Shown piece after piece: positions 51,985-61,478 of a stretch of 64,000 bases of DNA. Where the stretch lies: the NCBI RefSeq assembly GCF_008065135.1, contig NZ_CP042914.1, positions 868,001 through 932,000 of the forward strand. Reading direction: 5' to 3'. The notes beneath the pieces are model-generated. The model saw only the letters and a program-made list of their open reading frames with translations, ran no database searches and had not been told where the DNA came from. Numbering within the stretch: the stretch's first letter is position 1; the number at the start of each line of letters is the position of its first letter. Origin of the DNA: Roseimaritima ulvae (GTDB lineage Bacteria; Planctomycetota; Planctomycetia; Pirellulales; Pirellulaceae). A program made the position numbers and the translations under genes.

Positions 51985-53466
51985 TTAGGTGAGTTCGGGG
52001 ATGGGTTTGCCGTGGTCGACGATGGGCGTGGGGCGGCCATTAAAATCTTTGATAAATACTTTGGAGGCGTCGATGCCCAGGTGATGATAGATGGTGGCCA
52101 GGAAATCACCCGGGCCACAGTGTCGTTCGATGACATCTTCACCGCGACGGTCGGTGGCTCCGATGTAACGACCCGTTTCGATCCCGCCGCCGGCCCAGAT
52201 GTTCGAAAACGCTCGCGGCCAATGGTCGCGGCCGGGTTGTTTGGTGCCCGCCGCGGCGCTGGCATTTCCGATTCCGGTGCTGGGTTGGTAGTTGATCTTG
52301 GGCGTCCGTCCGAACTCCCCGGTCACCACCACCAGCACGCGTTTGTCGAGGCCTCGCTGGTAGATGTCTTCGATTAGCGCCGAGACGGCTTGGTCGTAAG
52401 CGGCGGCGCGAAACCGCATGGCGTCGAACACGTGGTGGTTGACGGCATGGTCATCCCAGTTGTTGACTCGGCCACACAGCGGGCCGCGGAGGCTGCTGGT
52501 CAGGACTTCCACACCGGCTTCGATCAATCGCCGGGCCAGCAGTAATTGTTGGCCCCAGGTGTTGCGACCGTAGCGATCACGCGTGCGGTCGTCTTCTTGG
52601 CTAAGGTCAAACGCGTCTTTGGTTTGCGGGTTGGTCAGCAGCGTCATGGCTTGCGTTTCGAATTCGTCCAACGCCCCCAGTTCACCGTGCTGGTCGAACG
52701 CTCGTGAAAGCGTATCGAGTTTTTCACGCAGGTCCACGCGTCGACCCAGACGTTCGATTTCACGCGCGTCGGAGATGCCGATATTGGGAACCCGAAAATC
52801 TGGTTTGTTGGGATCGCCGACCACCGAAAAGGGCGAATAGGCGTCGCCCAAATAAGCCGGCCCGTTGTAGGTGGCTGGTGGATTGACGCCGACATACCGG
52901 GGCAACGGATTGGTCCGCGTTTCCTGTTGGCTGCGGAGGTAGTTGGCGACCGACATCCAGTCCGGCAGTCGCGGTTTGGGTTTGTCTCGCGTATCGGAGT
53001 CGCCGGACAGCAACTGCATCGAACCGGCCGGGTGCCCGCCCGCGGTCTGGTGCATGCTCCGCAACACCGTGAATTTGTCCGCGATTTGAGCTTGCCGCGG
53101 CAGCAGTTCGGTGAACCGCATGCCCGAGACCTTGGTGGGGATGGTGCCAAACGGGCCGCGGTATTCGGTACTGGCCAGCGGTTTGGGATCGTAGGTATCG
53201 ATGTGCGAACAACCGCCCGGTTTCCAGACCATGATCACGGCTGTCTTTTTGCCGCTGGACGTTGCATCGGCGGCCCGCAACCGCAACACGCCCGGTAGGC
53301 TCAGGCTGGCAAAGCCGGCCAGGCCCAGTTGCATGAAGCTGCGGCGTTGGCGAGCGTAGCTACGGGGGGCTTTCGTAGCTACCGTCGCCAGACGGTGGGC
53401 CCGTGCGGATTCCACGCTCTGGCGAGCGTAGCTACGGTTTTTGCCGTGGAGATTGAATTCGCTCAT
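51985..53466 (-). CDS. DUF1501 protein with Tat signal
   Basis: 493 residues of the planctomycete DUF1501 family (sulfatase/alkaline-phosphatase-like fold). The twin-arginine signal is RRSFMQLGLAGFASLSL with Arg41-Arg42; later VIMVWKPGGCSHIDTYDP, GDSDTRDKPKPRLPDWMSV and VVVTGEFGRTPKINYQP are typical. Such proteins are secreted folded and pair with DUF1549/1553 proteins; the substrate is unknown. The first 40 residues are encoded by GCCA-hairpin repeats, which give the motif RSYARQ twice (residues 11-16 and 35-40). The ATG overlaps the stop of the upstream gene (ATGA). Confidence 0.92.
   Translation of the reverse strand: MSEFNLHGKNRSYARQSVESARAHRLATVATKAPRSYARQRRSFMQLGLAGFASLSLPGVLRLRAADATSSGKKTAVIMVWKPGGCSHIDTYDPKPLASTEYRGPFGTIPTKVSGMRFTELLPRQAQIADKFTVLRSMHQTAGGHPAGSMQLLSGDSDTRDKPKPRLPDWMSVANYLRSQQETRTNPLPRYVGVNPPATYNGPAYLGDAYSPFSVVGDPNKPDFRVPNIGISDAREIERLGRRVDLREKLDTLSRAFDQHGELGALDEFETQAMTLLTNPQTKDAFDLSQEDDRTRDRYGRNTWGQQLLLARRLIEAGVEVLTSSLRGPLCGRVNNWDDHAVNHHVFDAMRFRAAAYDQAVSALIEDIYQRGLDKRVLVVVTGEFGRTPKINYQPSTGIGNASAAAGTKQPGRDHWPRAFSNIWAGGGIETGRYIGATDRRGEDVIERHCGPGDFLATIYHHLGIDASKVFIKDFNGRPTPIVDHGKPIPELT
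53347..53435. repeat. GCCA-loop hairpins f1-f3 inside the DUF1501 coding region
   Basis: Three copies within 90 bases: a partial reverse copy (53347-53363), a forward copy (53375-53401, stem CTACCGTC / GACGGTGG) and a reverse copy (53412-53435, stem CTACGCTC / GAGCGTGG on the minus strand). They are translated on the minus strand as the N-terminus ahead of the Tat motif. Confidence 0.75.
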
Positions 53467-55499
53467 TTGGTTTCCGCCGGTTGCACGCGAATGGTAATCG
53501 GTTCCGAGACGACTATGTCGACGATATCTTTGTTCTCGACCTTGGCCACCGCGCTGCCATAAAAGGCGATGCGGTACTCTCCGGGAGGTGTTTTAAGTTT
53601 GGCCAGGTCCAGCACCACTTCCGAATGATCTTCTTGCAGCGGCAGATCAAACTTGGGGTTGTTGTCGAACCCGGCACCAATCGTTTTCATCGAGATGGCA
53701 GAGCCCGAAAATTCACGGCGCCGGTGATGTGCTAAAGGAATCGTCACCGCTTGCCCCGCGGTCGCTTCCCATACCCGTTGCTCGAGGGAGGCGATGCTAA
53801 GCGGAGCCTGTTCGGCGGCGCTGATCGATACCGGCACACTGGCGACCAGTCGCGGGCTGGGGATTTCACGCCAAGAGTCTTTCAGCGGCCAAGCCATCGA
53901 TGCCAAGTGGCAGTCGTGGGTCACGGGGGTGCCATTGATTTCGGCTCGAGCAAAGAAACGTGTGTTGGAAAATCCTGACGGCGCGTCTTCGGCGGCGGTC
54001 AGTAACATCATGCCGCGTGACTTGCAGGCAGCTATTTTTAAGCCGCAGGCGGAAACGCCAGCTGGTAGGTCTTCCATAAAAAGCTCGATCTCGCCGTCAA
54101 AGCCATCGCGGCGGACCACCACAACTTCCAGAGCCATTGTCGCGCCGGGCCGCAATGCGATCGGTTTGGATAACGCGTTTCGATCGCCGTTGCGGAGTTG
54201 CATGTGCAGGGCCCAGGCCACGACCGCAAAATCGGGTTCCGCCTTGCGGACAATCAAGCGGTAGGCGTTGCGGGGGTCGCTGCGAGTTCCACCAAACAAG
54301 TCCGTCAGTTGTAAACGGTAACGTCCGTCCTGGGGAACTTCGAATTTGCCCAGCACGTCCGGTGAGCCCGCGTTGTAGGGCGGGCCGTCGTACGCGTAGC
54401 CGTTGCTAGAAACTTTTACGGGGCTGGAAATATCGCTCAGCTCGACAACGTCGACCAGCGTTTCGGCCGCGGCAGTGCCATCGGTTGTTGAACCTTTCGC
54501 TGCTTCAACGCGTTGAATCAGCACCGCAGGGTCGGTGGGAAATCCGAGTCGGGCCGAGGCAACTTCGACCCACCAGACTTCGCCTTGTTGGGCGTCAAAT
54601 TCAAAGCTGTCGATATCCGCCGCGGGATAAAAACTGCCCGCCACGTCCAGCGGCAGCGTGACCGCTTGGGCTTTCTCTGGTGCATTGTTTGGTTCGGTGT
54701 CCACCGTGGCCGCGGTGGTTGCCAAGTCGGTCGGCGGCCAGGAAAAGGCTTGCACGGACCGGGTCGCCGGCTGACGCGCGGCGGGGGCGTCGTGCGAAAC
54801 CTGTTGCACGGCCAAGCGATAGAAGTACTCCGCGCCGCCTTTAAATGTCATATCGTGTACTTTGACCAGATACTCACCGTCTTCAGGAACGGTAAAGTCG
54901 ATCAGATCCCCCAGCCGTTGAACGACCAGGTCGCGGCCCTGAGCGTCGGCGACGATCAGTACGGCGTTCAGTTTCGAATCGATGCCGCTGGCCGCGCAGT
55001 CGACCAGTATCCGCTGGCCCTGGGCGGCTTCGAAACGATAGTGGTTGATGGCGCGCGCCGGCATGGTGGCGTTACAGATGGAATTTAGTTCCAGCGGAAA
55101 GGCCGAGTCCACCGCGGGCGACGCCGCAGACTGGACAACCTCTTGAAGTGTCCCGACCGTAAACGCTCGTGGCGACGAAAGCCCCATCGGCGTCATCACC
55201 CGAGCATCCTGGATGCCGGCCGGGCAGTCGTCGGCGATCGAGACCACGTATTGATTCGCGACCGGCTTTCCCTGCTCGTCGACTTTTGCCGTGGCCGTGA
55301 TGCCGGGATGCGAAAACAGCAACTCCGAGGCGTCGGCGATCGAGTCACCGCTGATCACCACATCGACTTGCGTGCCCACTTGCCCGCCCATCGGCATCGT
55401 CGTCAGCAACCGCGGCGCGGGCAGGCACACCGACTGAGCCGCGGCAGGCGGGAGAGCCAGGAGGGGGAGGAGTAGGCAGGGGGTGAGGTGACGGAGCAT
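53463..55499 (-). CDS. Secreted protein with pre-peptidase C-terminal-like domains
   Basis: 678 residues from the ATG at 55499, which gives the signal peptide MLRHLTPCLLLPLLALPPAA; a start at 55541 adds 14 non-signal residues. Beta-rich throughout. PPC-like segments include HYRFEAAQGQRILVDC, DGEYLVKVHDMTFKGGAEYF, DSFEFDAQQGEVWWVEV and DGRYRLQLTDLFGG. These domains occur in planctomycete proteins encoded next to DUF1549/DUF1501. No catalytic motif is seen, so a binding or structural surface role is likely. Confidence 0.85.
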   Translation of the reverse strand: MLRHLTPCLLLPLLALPPAAAQSVCLPAPRLLTTMPMGGQVGTQVDVVISGDSIADASELLFSHPGITATAKVDEQGKPVANQYVVSIADDCPAGIQDARVMTPMGLSSPRAFTVGTLQEVVQSAASPAVDSAFPLELNSICNATMPARAINHYRFEAAQGQRILVDCAASGIDSKLNAVLIVADAQGRDLVVQRLGDLIDFTVPEDGEYLVKVHDMTFKGGAEYFYRLAVQQVSHDAPAARQPATRSVQAFSWPPTDLATTAATVDTEPNNAPEKAQAVTLPLDVAGSFYPAADIDSFEFDAQQGEVWWVEVASARLGFPTDPAVLIQRVEAAKGSTTDGTAAAETLVDVVELSDISSPVKVSSNGYAYDGPPYNAGSPDVLGKFEVPQDGRYRLQLTDLFGGTRSDPRNAYRLIVRKAEPDFAVVAWALHMQLRNGDRNALSKPIALRPGATMALEVVVVRRDGFDGEIELFMEDLPAGVSACGLKIAACKSRGMMLLTAAEDAPSGFSNTRFFARAEINGTPVTHDCHLASMAWPLKDSWREIPSPRLVASVPVSISAAEQAPLSIASLEQRVWEATAGQAVTIPLAHHRRREFSGSAISMKTIGAGFDNNPKFDLPLQEDHSEVVLDLAKLKTPPGEYRIAFYGSAVAKVENKDIVDIVVSEPITIRVQPAETK

Positions 55500-55558
55500 G
55501 GTTGGGAGTTGGGAGTTGAGGTGTGGGAGGCAAGGAGACAAGGAGACAAGGAGTCTGG

Positions 55559-55593
55559 GATTTGAGATTTGAGATTTGAGATTTGAAATTTGA
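55559..55593. repeat. Five-copy GATTTGA heptamer tandem repeat
   Basis: Five 7-base units (four GATTTGA and one AATTTGA) in the 121-base gap between the DUF1549/1553 and pre-peptidase genes. Just upstream GGAGACAA is also repeated. It looks like simple-sequence or dispersed spacer DNA. Confidence 0.8.
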
Positions 55594-55620
55594 GATCCTC
55601 CACTCCCAACTTCCCCTCTC

Positions 55621-57891
55621 CTAATGGTTGAACAAAAACTCTTTTGTGTTCATCAACGCCCACAGCAAGTCTTGCAGGTTTTCTCGTTTGGCTTGTGTGG
55701 CGTCGATTGGTTTGCCGGCGGCGTTGAGTCGTGGTTGCGATAGGTATTCCGTCGCGGTCGCTCGTTCTTCGCTGGTCGGAGAACGCGAGAAGGCGACTTG
55801 GTACAGTTCGTCGATGTGTTGCTCGAGCGGTAGGTCGGCGGCTTTGGCCAACCGGTCGGCTCGCCCGCCGGCGGATGCCAGTTTGCTTTTGATGTCGGCG
55901 GCGTTGAGCAGGTGCAGGCTTTGCGCGAGGCTGGCCGATTGCACTCGTTCACATTCACAAACGCTCTCGTTCTCGGGCCGTCCAAAAACTTTCAAGAACG
56001 GCGAGGAACGGTTGTAGCTATTGTCGGGCAACGCCACGGCGCGGGTGCCGATGGGCAGGTTGGCAAAGCTGGTTTGAGAATCGGTGAGATCATCGATGGC
56101 GTCGAGCAAAACTTCCGCTTGCAGCCGTTTGGGATAGAAACGCGAGTAATTCTGGCGGTCGACGACGTTGTGTTCGTTGGGCGTGGAGCTTAACTGATAG
56201 GCGGCCGAATTGGTGATCACTCGGACCAGCTCTTTCAGATCGAAGCCGCTGTTGATGAAATGGGTTTCCAGGGCCGCCAGCAGTTCGGGGTTGGTGGGCG
56301 GGTTGGTGTCCCGGATGTCGTCTTCGGGTTCGATCAAGCCGCGACGGAAAAAGTGTTTCCAGTATCGATTCACTACCGCTTTGGCGAAAAACGGGTTGTC
56401 TTTGGTTTGCAGCCAGTCGGCCAATTGCAACCTCGGGTCTTGCCCCGGTGGGATGGGGCCGACGGAGCCGCCTGCACTGCCGAGACCGCTGAGCACCCGC
56501 GGCGCGATCGTTTCACCAGACTGTGGGTTTTTGGCGCCAGCTACCCCGCGTTGGTGAAAGATCAGGTCTTCGCCTCGGACGCCCGAAGGTTTGCGACCGA
56601 CGCGGCTAAAAAACGCGACCAGCCCGTAGTAGTCGTCTTGGCTCCACCGTTCAAAGGGGTGGTGATGGCACTGGGCGCATTGCATCCGCACTCCCAGGAA
56701 TAGCTGCGCGACATCTTCGATCTGTTGTTTGGGATCTTTGACTCGCTTGTACCAGGCAACGGCGGGATTGCCCATCACCGTGCCGGTTGCGGCCAATAGT
56801 TCCCGCACGATTTGATCGTAGGGGCGATTGGCCAACAGGCTGTCTCGGACCCAGGCGTGGAAGGCAAAGTTGGACGTGATGTCACTGCCATCATCGCGGC
56901 GGTTCTTTAACAGCGTGGTCCACTTGTTGGCAAAGTAGTCGGCATAGTCCGGGCTTTTCAGCAACTCCTCGATGGCCTGCTGTCGACGATCTTCACCGCT
57001 GGTGGCTAGGAAAGCGTCGGTTTCATCCGCAGTTGGCAGGCGGCCGGCGATATCCAGCGTCACGCGCCGCAAGAACGTGGCGTCGTCACATCCGGGCGAA
57101 GGCGGGATCCCCAGGTCACGCAAGTTGGCGAAGACCAATTCGTCGATGAAGTTGTTGGCGGCGGGAACCTCTTCGGCATCCGCACCGAGCGGAATCGCCG
57201 CGCTGTAGACAGCTACCTGGCCTTGGTAGCGAACCATCACAGCCGCTTTGCCCGGCACGTCCAAAGCGCTGGCCAGACCCTGCTGGTCGACTTCCAGCAT
57301 TGCCGGGTCGTTGGATTCGTACAACGCCAGCCGAGTCACGTCGCGGACGCTCCCGTCGGAATAGTGGGCCACGGCTTGCAGCGGTTGTTTCTGCCCGGCG
57401 GCCAATACCCCTCGGCTGGGTTCAACCGCGATCGATGTGAGCGTCGGTTCGGCATCCTGCTGAAAAGGAGCTCCTTGGGCGATCCACTGTCGCAGTGTGG
57501 TGTAGGCGACCGAGTCGGCTGGGATGCGAACGCCGCCGCCGTGGGCTAGCTGACCAGCGGCTTTTCGCAACAACAGGCTTTGTTCAACCGCTGCCGGTGA
57601 CAGTCGCCGACCGCGGCCGCCGCGGACGATGGCGTCATAGTCCTGTGCGGGTTCAAAGCCCAAGAGTGACAACTGAAATCCATTCTGCCCCCCACCCGCC
57701 TTGGCATGACAAACGCCAGTGTTGCAGCCCGATTTGGTGAGCACCGGAACGATGTCGTTGACGAAACTGAGCGGACGATCGTTCACGTCGTCTGCCGCCG
57801 CCGGCATGGAAGCGACCAACAAAGCCATTGCCAGCGGGAGCCATCGGTGGCAGCGCGGATCACGACAGGGCACGTCGAATCGCATGAGCAT
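55621..57891 (-). CDS. DUF1549/DUF1553 protein with cytochrome motif
   Basis: 757 residues from the ATG at 57891; the frame is open to 58104 but that part overlaps a hairpin repeat and the divergent gene. Signal peptide WLPLAMALLVASMPAAA. Order: a cysteine motif GCNTGVCH (residues 55-62), a BIG2-like domain (LTSIAVEPSRGVLAAGQKQP), DUF1549 (FIDELVFANLRDLGIPPSPG) with the heme-type motif CAQCH, and DUF1553 (NPFFAKAVVNRYWKHFFRRG). Planctomycete-specific exported family, possibly redox-active at the surface. It heads the minus-strand group ending at 51170. Confidence 0.9.
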   Translation of the reverse strand: MLMRFDVPCRDPRCHRWLPLAMALLVASMPAAADDVNDRPLSFVNDIVPVLTKSGCNTGVCHAKAGGGQNGFQLSLLGFEPAQDYDAIVRGGRGRRLSPAAVEQSLLLRKAAGQLAHGGGVRIPADSVAYTTLRQWIAQGAPFQQDAEPTLTSIAVEPSRGVLAAGQKQPLQAVAHYSDGSVRDVTRLALYESNDPAMLEVDQQGLASALDVPGKAAVMVRYQGQVAVYSAAIPLGADAEEVPAANNFIDELVFANLRDLGIPPSPGCDDATFLRRVTLDIAGRLPTADETDAFLATSGEDRRQQAIEELLKSPDYADYFANKWTTLLKNRRDDGSDITSNFAFHAWVRDSLLANRPYDQIVRELLAATGTVMGNPAVAWYKRVKDPKQQIEDVAQLFLGVRMQCAQCHHHPFERWSQDDYYGLVAFFSRVGRKPSGVRGEDLIFHQRGVAGAKNPQSGETIAPRVLSGLGSAGGSVGPIPPGQDPRLQLADWLQTKDNPFFAKAVVNRYWKHFFRRGLIEPEDDIRDTNPPTNPELLAALETHFINSGFDLKELVRVITNSAAYQLSSTPNEHNVVDRQNYSRFYPKRLQAEVLLDAIDDLTDSQTSFANLPIGTRAVALPDNSYNRSSPFLKVFGRPENESVCECERVQSASLAQSLHLLNAADIKSKLASAGGRADRLAKAADLPLEQHIDELYQVAFSRSPTSEERATATEYLSQPRLNAAGKPIDATQAKRENLQDLLWALMNTKEFLFNH

Positions 57892-58029
57892 GGGGGGGAG
57901 AGTGGGAGGGGGGCGGGATCGCGCCATCGCTTCGCAGTGGGAGTATATTGTAACCGTTCGAACAGGCCCCGTCCAAGTATTTGGGCGTCGGTCCCCGCCC
58001 TCTGCCCACCCGAATGTGGTGGCGCGTCC

Positions 58030-58055
58030 GTAGCCGAAGTCGCCAGACTTTGGAC
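58030..58055 (+). repeat. GCCA-loop hairpin, copy g
   Basis: Stem CCGAAGTC / GACTTTGG with loop GCCA, in the 190-base divergent gap between the DUF1549/1553 and cytochrome/WD40 genes, 26 bases before the latter's ATG. Confidence 0.8.
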
Positions 58056-58081
58056 ACCACCGCTCTAACCGACGAAGTCTT

Positions 58082-61000
58082 ATGCCCACCCGATCGTTGG
58101 CCACCGTATTCCCACTGCTGATGTTTGCCCTATTAGCGATTCGTTCGCCGGCCGCTCGCGGCGAAACACCGTTGCCGATTGTTGAACCGCAGCGAAACGA
58201 TGCCGTAGATTATGCGACCGAAATTCAGCCCCTTCTAAAACGCAACTGTGTGGCCTGTCATCGTGAACAGGAGTCCGAAGGCGGGCTGGTGCTGGAAACC
58301 CTGGCGGCGATTCGCAGTGGCGGCGACAGCGGTCCCGGCGTGGTGGCCAAGCATCCCGAGGAAAGTCCGGTGTTGTCGCGTGCCCGCGGAATGGGCGATG
58401 GACTGATGCCGCCCGAAGACAATTCGGTGGGCGCCGAACCGTTGACCGCTGAGCAGCTGGGATTGCTGAAATTGTGGATTGAACAAGGGGCCGAGGGGAC
58501 GGATGCTGCACAGAGTAAACCGATTAAGTGGCAGCCGATTCCCGAATCCATTCGTTCGACCTACGCCCTGGCCGTATCACCGGATGGCCGACTGGCTGCA
58601 TTCAATCGTGCCAATCGTGTCATCGTGCTGGATCTGGTAACGCAGACCGAAGTGGCACGGTTGGTGGATCCGGGGTTGGACGCAGCGGTTGCGGATGTCG
58701 ACATGATTCAGTCGATCGCGTTTTCGCCCGATGGTCGGCGAATCGCCACCGGTGGATTCCGCACCGTTCGGTTGTGGCACAATACCCCGCTCGAAGAACC
58801 GGCTGCGCTGCTGTCGCACGTCGCCGGCTTGGTCGCCACCAACGCCGACCAGTCGCGAGCCGCCTGGGTGAACGCGATTGGAGACATTGAAGTCTGGGAC
58901 CTGGCCAACGCCAGCCGGTTGCAAACGTTGACCGGCCAAGCGGACCGTGTTTCAGCCTTGCAGTGGTGCGATGCGGTGAACCGTTTGTACGCAGGAGATG
59001 AAGCCGGTCATTTGCGTGTCTGGAATCTGAACGATGGCAGCTTGATCGCCGAAACCCTGACGCCATCGGCCGTGGTCCAGTTGGCGGTCTCTGACGATGG
59101 CACACACGTTATTAAACGGACGCAAGATCGAACCGTCGAACTGTTTCGTTTCGATGCCGCCAAGGAAGCCTCACCGGCGTCGTTGCAACGCGTCCATGAG
59201 TCGTTGGGCGGCGTGACCGACGCGACCGCTATCGCGTTGGTTTCCAAACCGGCACTGACGGTTGTGGTGGCCAGCGAAGCGAAGGGCGTGGTGTTGATCG
59301 AGCCGATTGAAAACGAAGTTTCGGCAACCATCGATCACGGTGCCGTGGTCACAGCGCTGGCGGTTTCGAATGATCAGACGCAGTTGGCATCGGGCGGCCG
59401 CGACGGCAAAACGCGGTTGTGGAAGCTGGCCGATAAGCAGCCTCTGGTCAGCCTCACAGGAACGCCCGAGCAACAACGCCTCCTCACGCAGACCCGGCGC
59501 GACATCGAACGTCAAAAACAGGTGCTTGCCAGCTTGGCTAAAAAGACGACCGAATTGACGGCCATGTTGACCAAAGAAGACGAGGCTTTGGCGAAGGTTA
59601 CCGCCTCGCACAAAGAGGCTCAGGAGAAGCTTGCTGCCAGCCAGAAAAAACAACTTGAAGCAACCGCCTTGGTGACCAGCACCGAAGCGAAACTGGCGGC
59701 AGCTACCGCGGAGGAAGCCAAAGCGAAGGAGTTAAATGCCGCCGCGACGAAACGCCGTGTCGAAGCCGAAGCGACGGCCGAGCAGGTGGAAGCCGCCAAG
59801 ACTGAAATCGAGGCCGCCACGCAGGCCGCGGCGACCGCCAAGGCGTCGATCGCCGAAACAACGAAACAGCTGGAGACCGCCAAGGCCGCAGCGAAAACGG
59901 CCAGCGAAGCGGAGACGAAGGCCAAGACGGAAGCGAGCAAATTTGAAAACGCCCTGCGCGCCGCCACCACGGCGCAGCAGCGTGCTGCCGCGGCGATCCC
60001 CACCCACCAAGCAATCGTCGTGGCGGCAGAGCAACAGGCTCGGTTGTTTGATCAAAGGCTCGCCGACGCCCAACAACACGGCAGCGGTCCGCAGAACCAA
60101 GTGCTGGCGATTAGCTTCGAACCCACCGGCACTCAGGTGGCAACCTCCCATGCCGATGGGAGCACGCGAATTTATCGCACCCATGACGCTCAGCCCTTAA
60201 TGGTTCACCCCGCGGCGCCAGGTCAGCAACCTGTCGAGCTGACCTTTGTGGGGCCGCATCTAGTGCGAGCGGGCGTGGCCAGTCCTGCATCGGTGTTTGC
60301 CTGGCAAACCGAGTGGCAATGGGAACGCACGATCGGATCGGTCGACGATGACCAAACCATCGTCGAGCGCGTCACGGCGCTCGACTTCCACCGCGATGGG
60401 GCGGCCTTGGCCGTCGGCAGCGGGAAAGCCAGCCAGTCCGGTGAAGTGAAGATCTTTGCTGTGCAAACCGGGCAAGTGGTGAAAGCGTTTGGGGACGTCC
60501 ACCAGGACACGGTCTTGAGCTTGGCGTTTTCACCCGATGGACGCACCCTGGCGTCCGCCGCCGCCGATCGCATGATCCATCTGCTGGATGTGGCCACCGG
60601 CGCCACGCGACGCAGTTTGGAAGGACACACGCACCACGTGTTGGGGCAAGCGTGGCAAGCCGATGGCCAGACTCTGGCGTCGTCTAGCGCCGACCAAACG
60701 GTCCGCATTTGGAACACGTTGACCGGTGAAACCAGTCGCACGATCAGCGGCTTTGGCAAAGAAGTCACCGCGATCGCTTATCTGCCTGGAACCACGCAAG
60801 TCGTTGCGGCCAGCGGCAACGGACAGGTCCGCGTGGCCGAGGCGAGCAACGGCAAGACGGTCCGCACACTGGATGCAGGCGGAGACTTTTTATATGCGGT
60901 AGCTGTGACCCCCGATGGCAAGAAAGTGTTGGCGGCCGGGGAATCCGGCGTGCTGCGGGTGTGGAACGCGGCCGATGGCAAGTTGCTCGCGGAGTTCTAG
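58082..61000 (+). CDS. Cytochrome c (PSCyt1)-WD40 protein with coiled-coil insert
   Basis: 972 residues. N-terminal signal sequence (VFPLLMFALLAIRSPAARGE), then a PSCyt1-type domain with the heme motif CVACH (56-60) and GDGLMPPEDN. Next are WD40 repeats (about 165-460, e.g. IQSIAFSPDGRRIATGGFRT), a 200-residue Ala/Lys/Glu-rich coiled coil (about 470-670), and a second set of WD40 repeats (e.g. VLSLAFSPDGRTLASAAADR, VLGQAWQADGQTLASSSADQ). Probably an exported redox/scaffold protein; partners may be the divergent DUF1549/1501 products. Confidence 0.88.
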   Translation: MPTRSLATVFPLLMFALLAIRSPAARGETPLPIVEPQRNDAVDYATEIQPLLKRNCVACHREQESEGGLVLETLAAIRSGGDSGPGVVAKHPEESPVLSRARGMGDGLMPPEDNSVGAEPLTAEQLGLLKLWIEQGAEGTDAAQSKPIKWQPIPESIRSTYALAVSPDGRLAAFNRANRVIVLDLVTQTEVARLVDPGLDAAVADVDMIQSIAFSPDGRRIATGGFRTVRLWHNTPLEEPAALLSHVAGLVATNADQSRAAWVNAIGDIEVWDLANASRLQTLTGQADRVSALQWCDAVNRLYAGDEAGHLRVWNLNDGSLIAETLTPSAVVQLAVSDDGTHVIKRTQDRTVELFRFDAAKEASPASLQRVHESLGGVTDATAIALVSKPALTVVVASEAKGVVLIEPIENEVSATIDHGAVVTALAVSNDQTQLASGGRDGKTRLWKLADKQPLVSLTGTPEQQRLLTQTRRDIERQKQVLASLAKKTTELTAMLTKEDEALAKVTASHKEAQEKLAASQKKQLEATALVTSTEAKLAAATAEEAKAKELNAAATKRRVEAEATAEQVEAAKTEIEAATQAAATAKASIAETTKQLETAKAAAKTASEAETKAKTEASKFENALRAATTAQQRAAAAIPTHQAIVVAAEQQARLFDQRLADAQQHGSGPQNQVLAISFEPTGTQVATSHADGSTRIYRTHDAQPLMVHPAAPGQQPVELTFVGPHLVRAGVASPASVFAWQTEWQWERTIGSVDDDQTIVERVTALDFHRDGAALAVGSGKASQSGEVKIFAVQTGQVVKAFGDVHQDTVLSLAFSPDGRTLASAAADRMIHLLDVATGATRRSLEGHTHHVLGQAWQADGQTLASSSADQTVRIWNTLTGETSRTISGFGKEVTAIAYLPGTTQVVAASGNGQVRVAEASNGKTVRTLDAGGDFLYAVAVTPDGKKVLAAGESGVLRVWNAADGKLLAEF

Positions 61001-61478
61001 CCGGAGAATTTTTGGTTTCGAACGAGGCGGGCTCGTTAGAGCCATTTTCCGCAGCCGAAAAACCCTCCCCTCGCTGACACTCGACCCTCTCGGGGGGAGC
61101 GTGAAGTCAGGCGAATCCTGCGCTACCGGATAAACGCAGTAGCGTAAGTCGCCGGTGGGCACGTTAGTCGCCGACTAGGGCGGCGCATCGCACCCTGTTC
61201 TCTGGTGCAACTGTTCGTGTTCTGCTTGCTCGCGCGCACGACGCCTTGGTCCTCGGTTGCCGATTCCGCGGAACCCCAAAAACAAGGGGCTGTTTGGGGG
61301 TGGGGTGCTGGTTGGTTCTGTGGGGTGTGGTGGATGGTAGCGTAACGCGTCCATGTGGTTGAAAACGACAACTTGGGGGTAGTGAGAAACATGCGCATGA
61401 GTAGGTTGGGAAATCACGGGCGTCCTTCGCGGGCGTCCGGTCATGATTTTTTTCAATTCGATTCAGAGGTGTGTTGTG
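61001..61478. other. Intergenic region with G-rich hairpin
   Basis: 478 bases. An inverted repeat CCCCAAA (61274-61280) / TTTGGGG (61293-61299) sits in a G/T-rich stretch. Upstream, AGTCGCCG occurs twice near 61150 and resembles a worn GCCA-type element. Ribosome-binding site AGAGGT at 61465-61470 serves the next gene. No convincing gene or promoter. Confidence 0.45.

Noticed and set aside
57892-58104. 71-codon N-terminal extension of the DUF1549/DUF1553 protein
   Set aside because: It would run through hairpin copy g and overlap the start of the divergent gene; a good signal peptide begins at 57891.
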